Shown here piece by piece: positions 37,517-45,672 of a stretch of 58,383 nucleotides of DNA. Position numbers and translations under genes: made by a program. The DNA lies in NCBI GenBank assembly GCA_903870165.1, contig CAIQBW010000030.1, positions 1 through 58,383 on the forward strand. The letters run 5' to 3'. Under the pieces are notes generated by a model. That model was not told the origin of the DNA, did no database searches, and saw only the letters and a list, made by a program, of their open reading frames with translations. The DNA is from an uncultured Methylophilaceae bacterium (GTDB lineage: Bacteria; Pseudomonadota; Gammaproteobacteria; Burkholderiales; Methylophilaceae). Within the stretch, counting starts at the first letter, position 1, and each line of letters starts with the position of its first letter.

Positions 37517-38251
37517 CTATATAGGCAAGAATAAAGCCGATGCAACACCTTGGGTAAATCTAGTAAGGCCACGTTGAGATTTCTCAGAGAGCACCAAAGC
37601 ATAGAGGTCGGTACGTCCAACCATCCGCCCTATTTCACGCTCAAAACTTAAGTTTTGCTCCTTACCATTCATCTCATTAGTCTGAAAATATAATCTCCCT
37701 GCCTCATCTCGGGTATTGGATAGTTTCCAAGCTGCAATCTCGATATTGCGCGCACTGTTATAAACGCTTTGTGGGTCAACACTATCGATGAGGAAAAATT
37801 CCGTTTTCCCGCCACGCGCTTTAATCATCATCGTTTGTAGACCGGCGACGAATGCCAATACACGGTCTCCTTTGAAATCAGGTTTAAAAGCTAGATAAAT
37901 TGCGTCCGTTTCCTTTAACCCACCCAACATCTCAAAATTCCACTTATGGCCACCTTCAAACACCCAGCCAACCATCTCATCTACAGAACCTGAGGTACTC
38001 TTTTTAAGTTCCGCAGGATTGCGTTTATAAAGTTTAGTCATTAACACACGCAAGCTTTGCGTGTTTTCACGCATTTCCAAATCAGCTAAACGGTCTATAT
38101 CAGACTTCATTAAATGACTAAGTGAGCTTCCATCTTTCTGGTCAGGCAATCGCTTACCGTTAATCGGTGCGACATGAGATGCGCAAGCTGTAAATAGACT
38201 CATGATACAGAGCGCTAGAGTGATATTTTTGAGAGCGTTTGTAATAACCAA
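37517..38251 (-). CDS. Predicted lipoprotein
   Basis: A 244-aa protein with a hydrophobic signal and a lipobox-like LFTAC (cysteine about residue 23), so probably a membrane-anchored lipoprotein. I do not recognise the rest; it has mixed alpha/beta character and includes KARGGKTEFFLIDSVDPQSVYNSARNIEIAAWK. The start is TTG at 38251, supported by AAGG four nucleotides upstream and by the signal sequence that follows directly. Convergent to nothing; divergent from the Skp-like gene. Confidence 0.7.
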   Translation of the reverse strand: MVITNALKNITLALCIMSLFTACASHVAPINGKRLPDQKDGSSLSHLMKSDIDRLADLEMRENTQSLRVLMTKLYKRNPAELKKSTSGSVDEMVGWVFEGGHKWNFEMLGGLKETDAIYLAFKPDFKGDRVLAFVAGLQTMMIKARGGKTEFFLIDSVDPQSVYNSARNIEIAAWKLSNTRDEAGRLYFQTNEMNGKEQNLSFEREIGRMVGRTDLYALVLSEKSQRGLTRFTQGVASALFLPI

Positions 38252-38363
38252 TCAACCTTATGAAACATGCATTTATGCGTCATTCTACGCTATAGCACTA
38301 ACAAGTAAGCACTAAATTCGCTTATAATAACGCGTATTCACTTGATTAACTGAGAGGTTTTGC

Positions 38364-38855
38364 TTGAAAGCTTTGGTTCACATTTCATTTGGACTTGCGT
38401 TAATCTTATTTGCAATGATTAGCCAAGCTGGAAGCAAAGTCGGCTATGTGCAAATGAAGATTATCATGCAATCACAACAGTCGCTTGATGTTGGCAAGAA
38501 ACTCATGGCTGAATTTAAACCTCGCAATGCCGAACTCGAAAAGTTCCGCAAACAAATTCAAGACAAAGAAGCTGCTCTGGAAAAAGATTCGGTGAATTTA
38601 TCACAGAGAGACCTAGCGGCAAAACGCCAAGAAATTGAATATCTAAAAATTGATTTTGATCGTAAAAAGAACCGTCAGCATGAAGACTTTCAGCTACGCA
38701 AACAAGAAGAGTTGAATAACTTCCAAAACAATGTCAATGCAGCAGTAACCTCTCTAGGCCAAAGCGAAGGTTATGACTTAATCCTCTACAATACTGGTGG
38801 TTATATTGGAGCAAAGGTTGACGTGACAGATAAAGTTTTAAAGTTGATCAAATAA
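38364..38855 (+). CDS. OmpH/Skp-family periplasmic chaperone
   Basis: A 163-aa protein with a signal peptide (cleavage near SQA-GSK), a start typical of the family (KVGYVQMKIIMQ), a long charged coiled coil (about 45-125: KPRNAELEKFRKQIQDKEAAL and following) and a C-terminal DLILYNTGGYIGAKVDVTDKVLKLI. Skp-type trimers hold unfolded outer-membrane proteins in the periplasm. It is not in the usual bamA-skp-lpxD location, so it may be a second Skp-like protein. A TATAAT hexamer at 38323-38328 could be its -10 element. Confidence 0.85.
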   Translation: MKALVHISFGLALILFAMISQAGSKVGYVQMKIIMQSQQSLDVGKKLMAEFKPRNAELEKFRKQIQDKEAALEKDSVNLSQRDLAAKRQEIEYLKIDFDRKKNRQHEDFQLRKQEELNNFQNNVNAAVTSLGQSEGYDLILYNTGGYIGAKVDVTDKVLKLIK

Positions 38856-38935
38856 TCAAAATCTAAAATATTAGTTTGGGTAAAAAATTACATACTAGAT
38901 TGTAAATATGTGAGAATGATTAACAATAACATCAA

Positions 38936-40585
38936 ATGATGGACAATATTGTGAACTCATTCAATACTAAAAAAATTAGCATTGCTGTTACTTTAATGGC
39001 TAATAGCCTGTTTAGTGCAAATCTATGGGCGAGTAATTTATTTATAGCCGACTTCAGCAACGGCACCATAGGCGAATACACAACTTCAGGGGCAACAATT
39101 AATTCCAACTTAATAACAGGGGTAAATCTTCCTGTTGGGATAGCAGCTTCAGGCTCAAATCTTTTTGTTGGATCAATAGCAACTCAAGCAATTTAGCAAT
39201 ATACAACTTCAGGTTCAATAATCAATTCCAACTTAATAACAGGGTTAAATCGTCCTTATGGAATAGCTATTTCAGGCTCAAATCTTTACGTCTCAAATTA
39301 TTTTGGCGGTAATATTGGTAAATATACAACTTCAGGTTCAACAATCAATTCAAACTTAATATCGATTGGGGGTGCCTGGGGACTAGCATTGTCAGGTTCG
39401 AGTATTTTTGTTGTTAGTTTCACTTCAGGAAAGGTCGGGCAATACACAACTTCAGGTTCAATTGTAAATGCCAATTTAATTACAGGTTTAGCACAACCAA
39501 CACAAGTATTAGTTGTTGGTTCGAAAATATTTGTATTGAGTTTAAATGGTGTAGTTAGCGAATATTCATTATCAGGCACTCTTATAAACGCTAACTTAAT
39601 CAATCTTCCCAGTGGCGATTTTTACTATGGGCTTGCAGCATTAGCCGGACCTTCTACAGAGGATACCCAAGCCTCACTCCAAAACACTGCTTACGCTCTG
39701 CCTGGTGTGTATAACATTGCTAGCGTATCGATGAACAACAACTTGAATCTAGATTCAACTTTATTTGATAAACATGAATTCAGTGCTTCTGTGGTTGGAG
39801 CTAAGACTAACTTTGCTGGTGGCGTCAATTCAGACTCAACAAATGGCATTTTAGTGGCATCTAAAAAGCTAAATGATAACTTCCGCATTGGGGCTTACTT
39901 AGACCAGTCTATTAATATTAATACCCCAAGTGGCGTTAATCTGAATAACAGTGCTCCTGCTTACGGGGGCTTCATTGTGTGGAATCAGAGTCCTGACTGG
40001 TTAGGTGCCCAGGTTCGTGTTGCAATCGGACATAGTTCAAAAGACCTCACTGTGACACGTCAGGTGATTGCTTCATCTGAAGCAGGCACAGGTAAAACCA
40101 ACGTTAATAGCTACGGCTTATTAGTCATTGGTAGTTATGCTACTGAAATGCCAGGTGACATTATATTCACTCCTCAAGTGGGTCTACGATATACCAGAGT
40201 AAAAGCTGATGGTTATACTGAAGTTTCTTCCTCAGACGTTACGACACCACTTACGTTTGCTGCATTAACGCAAAACATGACGACAGCGATTATGGGAGTT
40301 AACTGGTCTAAACCTATAAATGATAAAGTGGTAGCTCATGCAAGCATTGGTCTAGAGCATTATATTCACTACGATGGTGGTACTTATACAGCGACTGGAA
40401 TTGATGGATTGACACCTATTGCATTCAATTTAAATATTAATAGAACAAGACCAAATGCTTCATTCGGTGCTTATTACAACATAGGTGATAGAGAACGCAT
40501 CACAGCTGATGTGATTTGGAGTGAACAAGCCTTTGCTTCAAACAACTCAACTACTGCGATGGTTAAATATACAGTCGGTTTCTAA
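38936..40585 (+). pseudogene. Autotransporter with beta-propeller-like passenger, interrupted by one in-frame TAG
   Basis: One frame of 550 codons is open except for TAG at 39194-39196. It holds a signal peptide (to about LWA-SN), then five repeats of about 40 aa each containing an [18 protein letters not shown] pattern followed by PxGIAxSGSNLFV, which suggests NHL/YVTN-like propeller blades. A complete barrel ends YTVGF and is paralogous to those at 25979 and 27516. The stop falls in repeat 2, where the neighbouring repeats have a glycine between I and the next K/Q/E-Y. Without readthrough or repair only an 86-aa fragment is made. Could be a recent nonsense mutation. Confidence 0.8.
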
Positions 40586-40879
40586 ACAATTTTTTTGTAA
40601 GCCTAGGCTTCTATAATTAGTTCACTTCGGTGGGCTTTATATTTAAAAGTTTCTTCACATCATCCAACGAAGTTAACTTGGTGTACCCATTAGCTTTTCG
40701 TCCTCATATACGTTTAGCTGTTGTCATGCCAAGTAAGTGCATAACATCTTCCATCATTTGTAGTTGAGCGCTTTGTTCACTTGATATTTTCAGCTTCTAG
40801 CGTGCGACTGCCGTGCACGAAGTTAACGTGGTCCTTACCATTAACAATACCTTTGCGTGCTCCGTGCCTATTTTTAATA
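40586..40879 (-). other. Degenerate region of a decayed element
   Basis: No intact gene. On the minus strand a broken frame around 40650-40780 reads LQMMEDVMHLLGMTTAKRI, stop, GRKANGYTKLTSLDDVKKLL, which looks like the tail of a lost gene; I do not recognise it. A palindrome AAGCCTAGGCTT at about 40601 just after the autotransporter stop may act as a weak terminator. The segment continues the integrase remnant to its right. Confidence 0.5.
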
Positions 40880-41112
40880 GTGCCTAGCAGGAAGCTTCTT
40901 AGTCGCATTCCGCGCTTCTCTAGCTTCCAAAAGTGAGACGTGGGGGTATCGGCCAAACGACAAGACTTTTTCTTTGCCGAGAAACCGATACTTAAGCTGC
41001 CACAACTTGCTACCATTGGTGTTAAGAATGGATAAAAACCACTGCTATCAGAGAGCTTTTAAGCCTTAACTAGCGGTTTTGCTTTGGTAATTTCGATGTT
41101 GGTGAGAGCAAT
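40880..41112 (-). pseudogene. Remnant of a P4-type integrase, N-terminal part
   Basis: Minus-strand frames show the DUF4102 start of an integrase: ALTNIEITKAKPLVKA, then a TAA, KLSDSSGF, a frameshift, then NGSKLWQLKYRFLGKEKVL and SFGRYPHVSLLEAREARNA. This parallels the intact island-2 integrase (ALTDIQIRNAKPLEKQ ... YRFLGKEKTL). The start codon has become ATT, and the catalytic domain is absent. It lies in the same position and orientation relative to a tRNA-Leu fragment as the intact integrase does to tRNA-Leu, so it is the relic of an older element. Confidence 0.88.
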
Positions 41113-41117
41113 GATAT

Positions 41118-41166
41118 GGGGGTATCCTGGAGCGGGTACAATTGCGATACCCCCAACAATACCCCC
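41118..41166. repeat. ATACCCCC box cluster of the remnant element
   Basis: Inverted copy GGGGGTAT at 41118-41125 and direct ATACCCCC copies at 41147-41154 and 41159-41166 (12-bp period). The spacing, 29 bp from the inverted to the first direct copy, is the same as for the intact island-2 integrase at 51958-52006. Confidence 0.78.
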
Positions 41167-41293
41167 AAATAACGCAGGATGCAACTGGACAGGTTTGGAT
41201 AAACCTGGATTAAATTATAAAAGAAATCAATTGGTTATAATTTATAAAAGACGTAGTTGGACTAACTTGGACTACGAAATATTTTTTATGGTG

Positions 41294-41309
41294 CGGGGCC
41301 GGAATCGAA
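41294..41309. repeat. Left attachment site of island 2 (tRNA-Leu 3' fragment)
   Basis: CGGGGCCGGAATCGAA equals 52136-52151 inside tRNA-Leu. To its left the resemblance continues for over 100 bp (ATGGTGC, GTTGGACT...TGGAC, GGATGCAACTG), with a 2-bp deletion in the acceptor part. The site is thus the former right end of an older element, reused as the junction with island 2. Confidence 0.88.
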
Positions 41310-41363
41310 TAAATTTACTAAATAACTGTTTTATATATAAAATAAATAAATTATAAATTCTTA

Positions 41364-41383
41364 TACCCCCAAATATACCCCCA
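41364..41383 (+). repeat. Two direct ATACCCCC boxes at the left end of island 2
   Basis: ATACCCCC at 41364-41371 and 41376-41383, a 12-bp period, 55 bp inside the left attachment site. This mirrors the ATACCGTC pair at the left end of island 1. Confidence 0.75.
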
Positions 41384-41400
41384 ATTGTAAAAGCTTCAAA

Positions 41401-41562
41401 TTACTCCCCAACTGCAGCAGCCAAGAACCTCTTTACATTGAAGTTTGGATTTCTACCCATCAATGCTGGAATTAAAGCCGTTGCAACCGCCTGACGTAGT
41501 GCTCTGTCAGATAAATTGTTTCTAATAGCACCTGCGATAACAATAAAGTGTTTCCGTGACAT
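41401..41562 (-). CDS. Small conserved phage/island-type protein
   Basis: A 53-aa protein, MSRKHFIVIAGAIRNNLSD through to NPNFNVKRFLAAAVGE. The SRKHF(I/V)xIA start and the FNxxRFLAA end are a pattern I know from small proteins of phages and plasmids of unknown function. AAGGGGG lies 6 nt before ATG, a strong ribosome site, which supports expression. It lies alone at the left end of island 2. Confidence 0.72.
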   Translation of the reverse strand: MSRKHFIVIAGAIRNNLSDRALRQAVATALIPALMGRNPNFNVKRFLAAAVGE

Positions 41563-41864
41563 GATAACCCCCTTAAATTAATGATAGAGGCCGAATCTGC
41601 TCCTCCTTATCTAAGGATGCTTAACGGATGAACGGGGGTGGGTGGGGCCCAGCTTTAGGCGTAGGGATGGGGCATTGGTAGTCCGTGTAACCCAAGAGCT
41701 ATTTTTTGGACATGCACACGTATGCGATTAGATTAGACCTCAGAAACTACTTAGTAACATATAATCAGTCATGTTGGAAATAGAGCAATTTCTATAACGA
41801 GCGCGTTTTTTTAGGTTCACTTTCATAAGAAATATAAATTTATTTTGTTAAAAAAAGAAAACTT
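41563..41864. other. Non-coding stretch with a G-rich segment
   Basis: No gene seen. It must hold promoters for the 53-aa gene (minus) and cysC (plus). A G-rich run at about 41634-41672 (GGGGGTGGGTGGGG, then after 16 nt GGGATGGGG) stands out against the AT-rich surroundings. The last 60 bp before cysC are very AT-rich. Confidence 0.5.
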
Positions 41865-42407
41865 ATGCAAAAAAATAAAGTCTTTTGGTTTACTGGATTA
41901 TCAGGTTCCGGAAAATCAACATTGGCGAATGCGCTTAAAAAGGAATTAGAGCTTCTAGGCAAAAGCGCTTACGTTGTTGATGGTGATGTCCTCAGAAAAG
42001 GCCTATGTGAGGACCTTGGTTTTGGTGACGAAGACCGATCTGAAAATATAAGACGAGTGGCTGAGTTATCTAAAATACTTTTAGAATTGAATTACTACGT
42101 CATCGTAGCCTTAATTTCTCCATTTCAAAATGATAGAAGTTTAGCGAGAACAAAGATTGGCAATGAAAACTTCATGGAAGTTTATCTGAACACCCCACTG
42201 GTGACGTGCGAAGCTAGGGATGTAAAGCAGTTATATAAAAATGCCCGGATGGGTCTAATCTCCAAGATGACCGGCATTGATTCTGAATATGAAGTCCCCA
42301 TAAAACCAGACTTAATTATAGATACCACAGACAGGCCTGTTCAAGATTGTGTTGCAGCAATAATGACTAAATTAAAATGCTATAGAACTCAACCAACCAA
42401 CATCTAA
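41865..42407 (+). CDS. cysC: Adenylylsulfate (APS) kinase CysC, second copy
   Basis: A 180-aa stand-alone APS kinase making PAPS. Walker A is GLSGSGKST. The DGDVLRKGLCEDLGFGDEDR, ALISPFQNDRSLART and LYKNARMGLISKMTGIDSEYEVP blocks are intact. It is similar to the island-1 kinase but not a near copy, so the two were acquired separately rather than duplicated locally. The Stf0-type sulfotransferase gene starts 36 bp downstream. As in island 1 there is no ATP sulfurylase. Confidence 0.93.
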   Translation: MQKNKVFWFTGLSGSGKSTLANALKKELELLGKSAYVVDGDVLRKGLCEDLGFGDEDRSENIRRVAELSKILLELNYYVIVALISPFQNDRSLARTKIGNENFMEVYLNTPLVTCEARDVKQLYKNARMGLISKMTGIDSEYEVPIKPDLIIDTTDRPVQDCVAAIMTKLKCYRTQPTNI

Positions 42408-42443
42408 AATCACGTTGTTTATTTAATAATAAAGCAAACCATA

Positions 42444-43241
42444 ATGTCGAATGTGCAAAAAAATTATTACGACTTTTCTTCGGAAGAGTTCGATTGTATA
42501 AAAGAATTACCATCGGAGAGTGTTAGCAAATTAATAATCTGCACCACCCCGAGAACCGCAGGGCATGGCCTTGCTGATCACATGAGAATGGCCGGATGGG
42601 GTGTGCCAATGGAATACTTCTGGCCCGAGACTGCCGTGAATTTATACCAACGTTGGGAAAATAAAACCTATGCTAACTTTAGTGAGGTTATGAGCAATGC
42701 CGTCAATTACGGCAATAAGTTAATGCAATATCGCGTTAACAATCGGATTTTTTCTGTAAAAGTATTTCCTTATAATTTTCACCACCTGAGCCAATGCATT
42801 GACTTAAAAAATGCCCAATATATTTTCCTTGAACGCGAGGACAGGTTCTCACAGTTAATCAGTGTACTAGTTACAAACATTACAGGCCGTCCTTTTGATA
42901 GTGAATCTTCCTATGAGAGTGTTCGTTTGGTTCAAGCTCTAGATACCGAGATCATCAAAAAAACCTATCATTTCCTAAAACACAATCACCAAGTTTGGGA
43001 AAAGTTTTTTTTAAAGATGAGTGATGCTAATGTTATTCGAATAACCTCAGAGAGTTTTGTAAGTTCGCCATCAGAAACATTAAGTCATATCTCCACTAAA
43101 TTCGGTTTGGAGATAGATCCTCTTTACTTTACAAAAAGCTCGTTCTCAAGAAAACGTTATAAACAGGATTCTGACATTAAACAAAAACTCATTAATGAAT
43201 ATGGAACATTCATTCGAGATCTAATTGTTAACGATATTTGA
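42444..43241 (+). CDS. Stf0-like sulfotransferase
   Basis: A 265-aa protein with the phosphosulfate-binding motif LIICTTPRTAGHGLADHM (residues 31-48), followed by GVPMEYFWPETA, a hallmark of the Stf0 family (mycobacterial trehalose 2-sulfotransferase is the model). The R-E-D region FLEREDRFSQLISVL fits the 3'-phosphate-binding part. The usual RSGS of the loop is RTAG here, a departure worth noting. The acceptor is unknown; a carbohydrate or lipid is usual for Stf0. It is a different sulfotransferase family from the island-1 enzyme. Confidence 0.8.
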   Translation: MSNVQKNYYDFSSEEFDCIKELPSESVSKLIICTTPRTAGHGLADHMRMAGWGVPMEYFWPETAVNLYQRWENKTYANFSEVMSNAVNYGNKLMQYRVNNRIFSVKVFPYNFHHLSQCIDLKNAQYIFLEREDRFSQLISVLVTNITGRPFDSESSYESVRLVQALDTEIIKKTYHFLKHNHQVWEKFFLKMSDANVIRITSESFVSSPSETLSHISTKFGLEIDPLYFTKSSFSRKRYKQDSDIKQKLINEYGTFIRDLIVNDI

Positions 43242-43271
43242 TTTTCAGTCTTTATTTGTTTTGACCAAAAA

Positions 43272-43294
43272 AAAAGCTACCCTTAGGTAGCTTT
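43272..43294 (-). terminator. Terminator after the outer-membrane barrel gene
   Basis: AAAAGCTACC...GGTAGCTTTT hairpin followed on the minus strand by a run of T (TTTTTTTTGG), 24 bp after the stop codon at 43318. It lies between convergent genes. Confidence 0.87.
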
Positions 43295-43317
43295 TAAATA
43301 CATCTGTACAACTAAGC

Positions 43318-44256
43318 TTAAAAAGGAGTCAAATTGCGATTTAGATAGTGACCAAGCAACAAGCCTTCTGTTGACGTTTGCGACACAGGATCTAAGCTCG
43401 CACCAGATTGATCTCGCCCTTTAAGGGTTGTGCTTCCAAAGTTAATTTTCAGCCCTGCAAGGAACTGATTAGAATCTACGTTCCAGTTACCAATACTTAA
43501 CTCATTGCGATTGTATTGTGCATACAAACTAACTGGATTGTCTGTAAAACGATACTCTGTACCAATGCCAAAAGTTTTTTGATCTGCAGAATCAGTAAGC
43601 TGGCCATTCACTGGGATTCCAACTCCATTAATATTAATCTTATTGTATGCGTATGATGCTTCAACTTTCCAGTTGTCTTTAATGAAGTATCTAGCTTTCA
43701 AATTAGCAACGTAACCGTCATTTAGCAATGTTCCCTGACCAGAAATGTCCTTTTGGTTGATAAACTCTTGTTTAGCAAGTTGACCAGAAACTGTAATGTC
43801 CCCAAAGTATGCTTGTCCCTCAACGCCCCAGAAAGCTTGTTCTGATACTGCAATATCTGCTGCATATCTGCTGAAAAAATCAGCAGAAGGATCACCGCTT
43901 GAAATGTTTAGCTTTGGATTACGGTATTGACCAAATACACCAATAAGGAAGCGGTCATTTCTATAAAATAAGTGACCAGCTAAATCAGCAGTTGATATAT
44001 CAGCCTTATCTATATTTCTTTTTGAGTAAACACCGTCAAGCTGTGCACCAAATTTACTAGGATCTTGATATGATGCGGATGCTCTTAAATTATAGTCAGA
44101 GTCGCCAACATGAGGATAACCATCAGGACTATAACTACTATGACCTACGTCACCTGAAACAAAAAGGTCAAACGGCTGACCGTTGATTTCATCTGCATAT
44201 ACCGCAGACGCAAAAGTTGATGCAACTAAGGCAGAGAGGAGAGTTCTTTTGAACAT
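43318..44256 (-). CDS. Outer-membrane beta-barrel protein (porin-like)
   Basis: A 312-aa protein with a clear signal peptide (MFKRTLLSALVASTFASAVYA-DE). An all-beta, alternating pattern rich in aromatic girdle residues follows (GVFGQYRNPK, NLKARYFIKDNWKVEASYAYNKI, SLYAQYNRNEL, FLAGLKINFG). It ends in a terminal phenylalanine, as outer-membrane proteins do. No TolC or autotransporter features. It may be a porin or uptake/export channel; substrate unknown. It is a single gene with its own terminator downstream of the hydrolase operon. Confidence 0.75.
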   Translation of the reverse strand: MFKRTLLSALVASTFASAVYADEINGQPFDLFVSGDVGHSSYSPDGYPHVGDSDYNLRASASYQDPSKFGAQLDGVYSKRNIDKADISTADLAGHLFYRNDRFLIGVFGQYRNPKLNISSGDPSADFFSRYAADIAVSEQAFWGVEGQAYFGDITVSGQLAKQEFINQKDISGQGTLLNDGYVANLKARYFIKDNWKVEASYAYNKININGVGIPVNGQLTDSADQKTFGIGTEYRFTDNPVSLYAQYNRNELSIGNWNVDSNQFLAGLKINFGSTTLKGRDQSGASLDPVSQTSTEGLLLGHYLNRNLTPF

Positions 44257-44348
44257 GTTTTAATACCTTAATCTTTTTTAATTAAAAAATTATATTAACG
44301 ATAATCAAGACTTGTTGTCAAAGTAAATAATCTTTAAATACCATATAT

Positions 44349-45404
44349 TTAAAAAGTGTTGTTTTCTTGCAACTGCCCATTGAGCAGCCAATCAAGATAT
44401 TCTGGCAACTTGTTTTCAGTGAATGCCGACGTGAACGACCCGTGTGACTTTGATTCGACGAAAGCACGCTTTGTAAAGAACCGGTCACGGTTATAAGCAT
44501 TGAGAATGTTAATATCTATAGGGTCGGTTCTGGAAAGTACAGAAAAAATTTTATCGTGATCAAATCCTGGAGCCATAACAGTTGGCGGAATGTCCTTGAT
44601 TAATTCATCCCCTTTATATGCTCCAGAGAAGTTAAGTACCCTTTCAAAGTTAATGGATGCTGCAAGTTGACATGCCTTATAACCACCATAGGATGTACCT
44701 AGGCCGTATAATTTTTCAATGCACAGTGCTTGAGATATTTTAAGAATGAGTTTTGCTGAGTCTTTGAGATCATGTCCAAGTAAAAATTCTCCAGGTTTCA
44801 TGTTAGGACGATTTCCTATGTACATGATGCCGACACCCAAGCGCGCCAGAAGAATATGTGCAATTGAGCGTGGCATATTCAACGTATTATTCTTGGTTAA
44901 GAATACTACAATCATCTGCTTGGGAGCTTGCGCTGCAGGCGGCATCCAAACATATATGTCTGGATTACAGGCATGAAAAATAAGCTCATCCCTTGGATCA
45001 ATCGAGAAATCCATGAGATTTAACACTTCTCTGAATTGTGGGGTCAGCGCTGGTGCAAATTCAGTTTGGTAACTTTGCATCTTCTTTAGAAAGCAACTGG
45101 GACCAAGATGCATCAGCATAATCGTGGCTTGCTGTATATCCAATTTATTGGGTTTCAATCCCTTATCTAAAGCATCAAAAAGAGACCAAACAAGCTTAAG
45201 TTCTTTTCTAGAAGCCTCTTTGGGAGGATGGTTAGCCCAAAGTTGCAAGTAAAGAGCAAACAAAGTGAATGTTTTCTTGATTTTCCAAATATTCAAATTG
45301 GCACTGTGAATATCAAAGTTTATAACATCATTACTGTAACTATAATGATTAACCTTACCTTCTGGCATTATGCCAAAGATGTGGTGTCTACTTGAAGATT
45401 GCAT
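44349..45404 (-). CDS. Alpha/beta-hydrolase-like protein (thioesterase/acyltransferase candidate)
   Basis: A 351-aa protein. The C-terminal half holds an alpha/beta-hydrolase core with the nucleophile elbow G-T-S238-Y-G-G, a DPID segment (acid candidate D294 or D297) and H321 in KSHGSF. The N-terminal 130 residues are not recognised. Start ATG 45402-45404 is preferred; a TTG 15 codons upstream would overlap the ACP gene. It is the third gene of the P450-ACP-hydrolase operon, so release or transfer of an ACP-bound acyl group is a reasonable guess, not shown. Confidence 0.68.
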   Translation of the reverse strand: MQSSSRHHIFGIMPEGKVNHYSYSNDVINFDIHSANLNIWKIKKTFTLFALYLQLWANHPPKEASRKELKLVWSLFDALDKGLKPNKLDIQQATIMLMHLGPSCFLKKMQSYQTEFAPALTPQFREVLNLMDFSIDPRDELIFHACNPDIYVWMPPAAQAPKQMIVVFLTKNNTLNMPRSIAHILLARLGVGIMYIGNRPNMKPGEFLLGHDLKDSAKLILKISQALCIEKLYGLGTSYGGYKACQLAASINFERVLNFSGAYKGDELIKDIPPTVMAPGFDHDKIFSVLSRTDPIDINILNAYNRDRFFTKRAFVESKSHGSFTSAFTENKLPEYLDWLLNGQLQENNTF

Positions 45405-45420
45405 TTTTATTAAGTTTTGA

Positions 45421-45672
45421 CTATTCGGGTATACTAATAAGATTGTCAATCATATTGCCAACCGTGGTATCAGAACCAATATTATCGATATCAATTTTCA
45501 GTGAGTAGATATTTTCAAATTCAAAAGAAATTTGAAGAAGTGCCATCGAATCAACACCAAGCTGTATGATTGCCATAGACTCCATTTCTTCGATGGGAAG
45601 ATCAGAAAGTATGAGACTTTTGATGACAGTTAATAATTCGTTTCTGGTTTCGTGGGTTATTTTGTTATTCAT
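45421..45672 (-). CDS. Acyl carrier protein (free-standing)
   Basis: An 83-aa carrier protein. The 4'-phosphopantetheine attachment serine is S42 in LGVDSMALLQ, with the expected helix II after it (SFEFENIYSLKI) and the helix III region DTTVGNMIDNLI. Its ATG overlaps the P450 stop codon by 4 nt (ATGA), so the two are translationally coupled. No dedicated phosphopantetheinyl transferase, ketosynthase or adenylation domain is in the window, so loading depends on host enzymes. Confidence 0.85.
   Translation of the reverse strand: MNNKITHETRNELLTVIKSLILSDLPIEEMESMAIIQLGVDSMALLQISFEFENIYSLKIDIDNIGSDTTVGNMIDNLISIPE

Noticed and set aside
41290-41310. Second tRNA-Leu gene
   Set aside because: Only the 3' end is present and it has a 2-bp deletion; no anticodon arm follows.
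41084-41356. 90-aa plus-strand frame
   Set aside because: It crosses the integrase relic, the box repeats and the tRNA fragment; chance reading.
45421-45449. TTG start of the hydrolase inside the ACP gene
   Set aside because: Weak start codon with a 29-bp overlap; ATG at 45404 follows the ACP stop by 16 bp.
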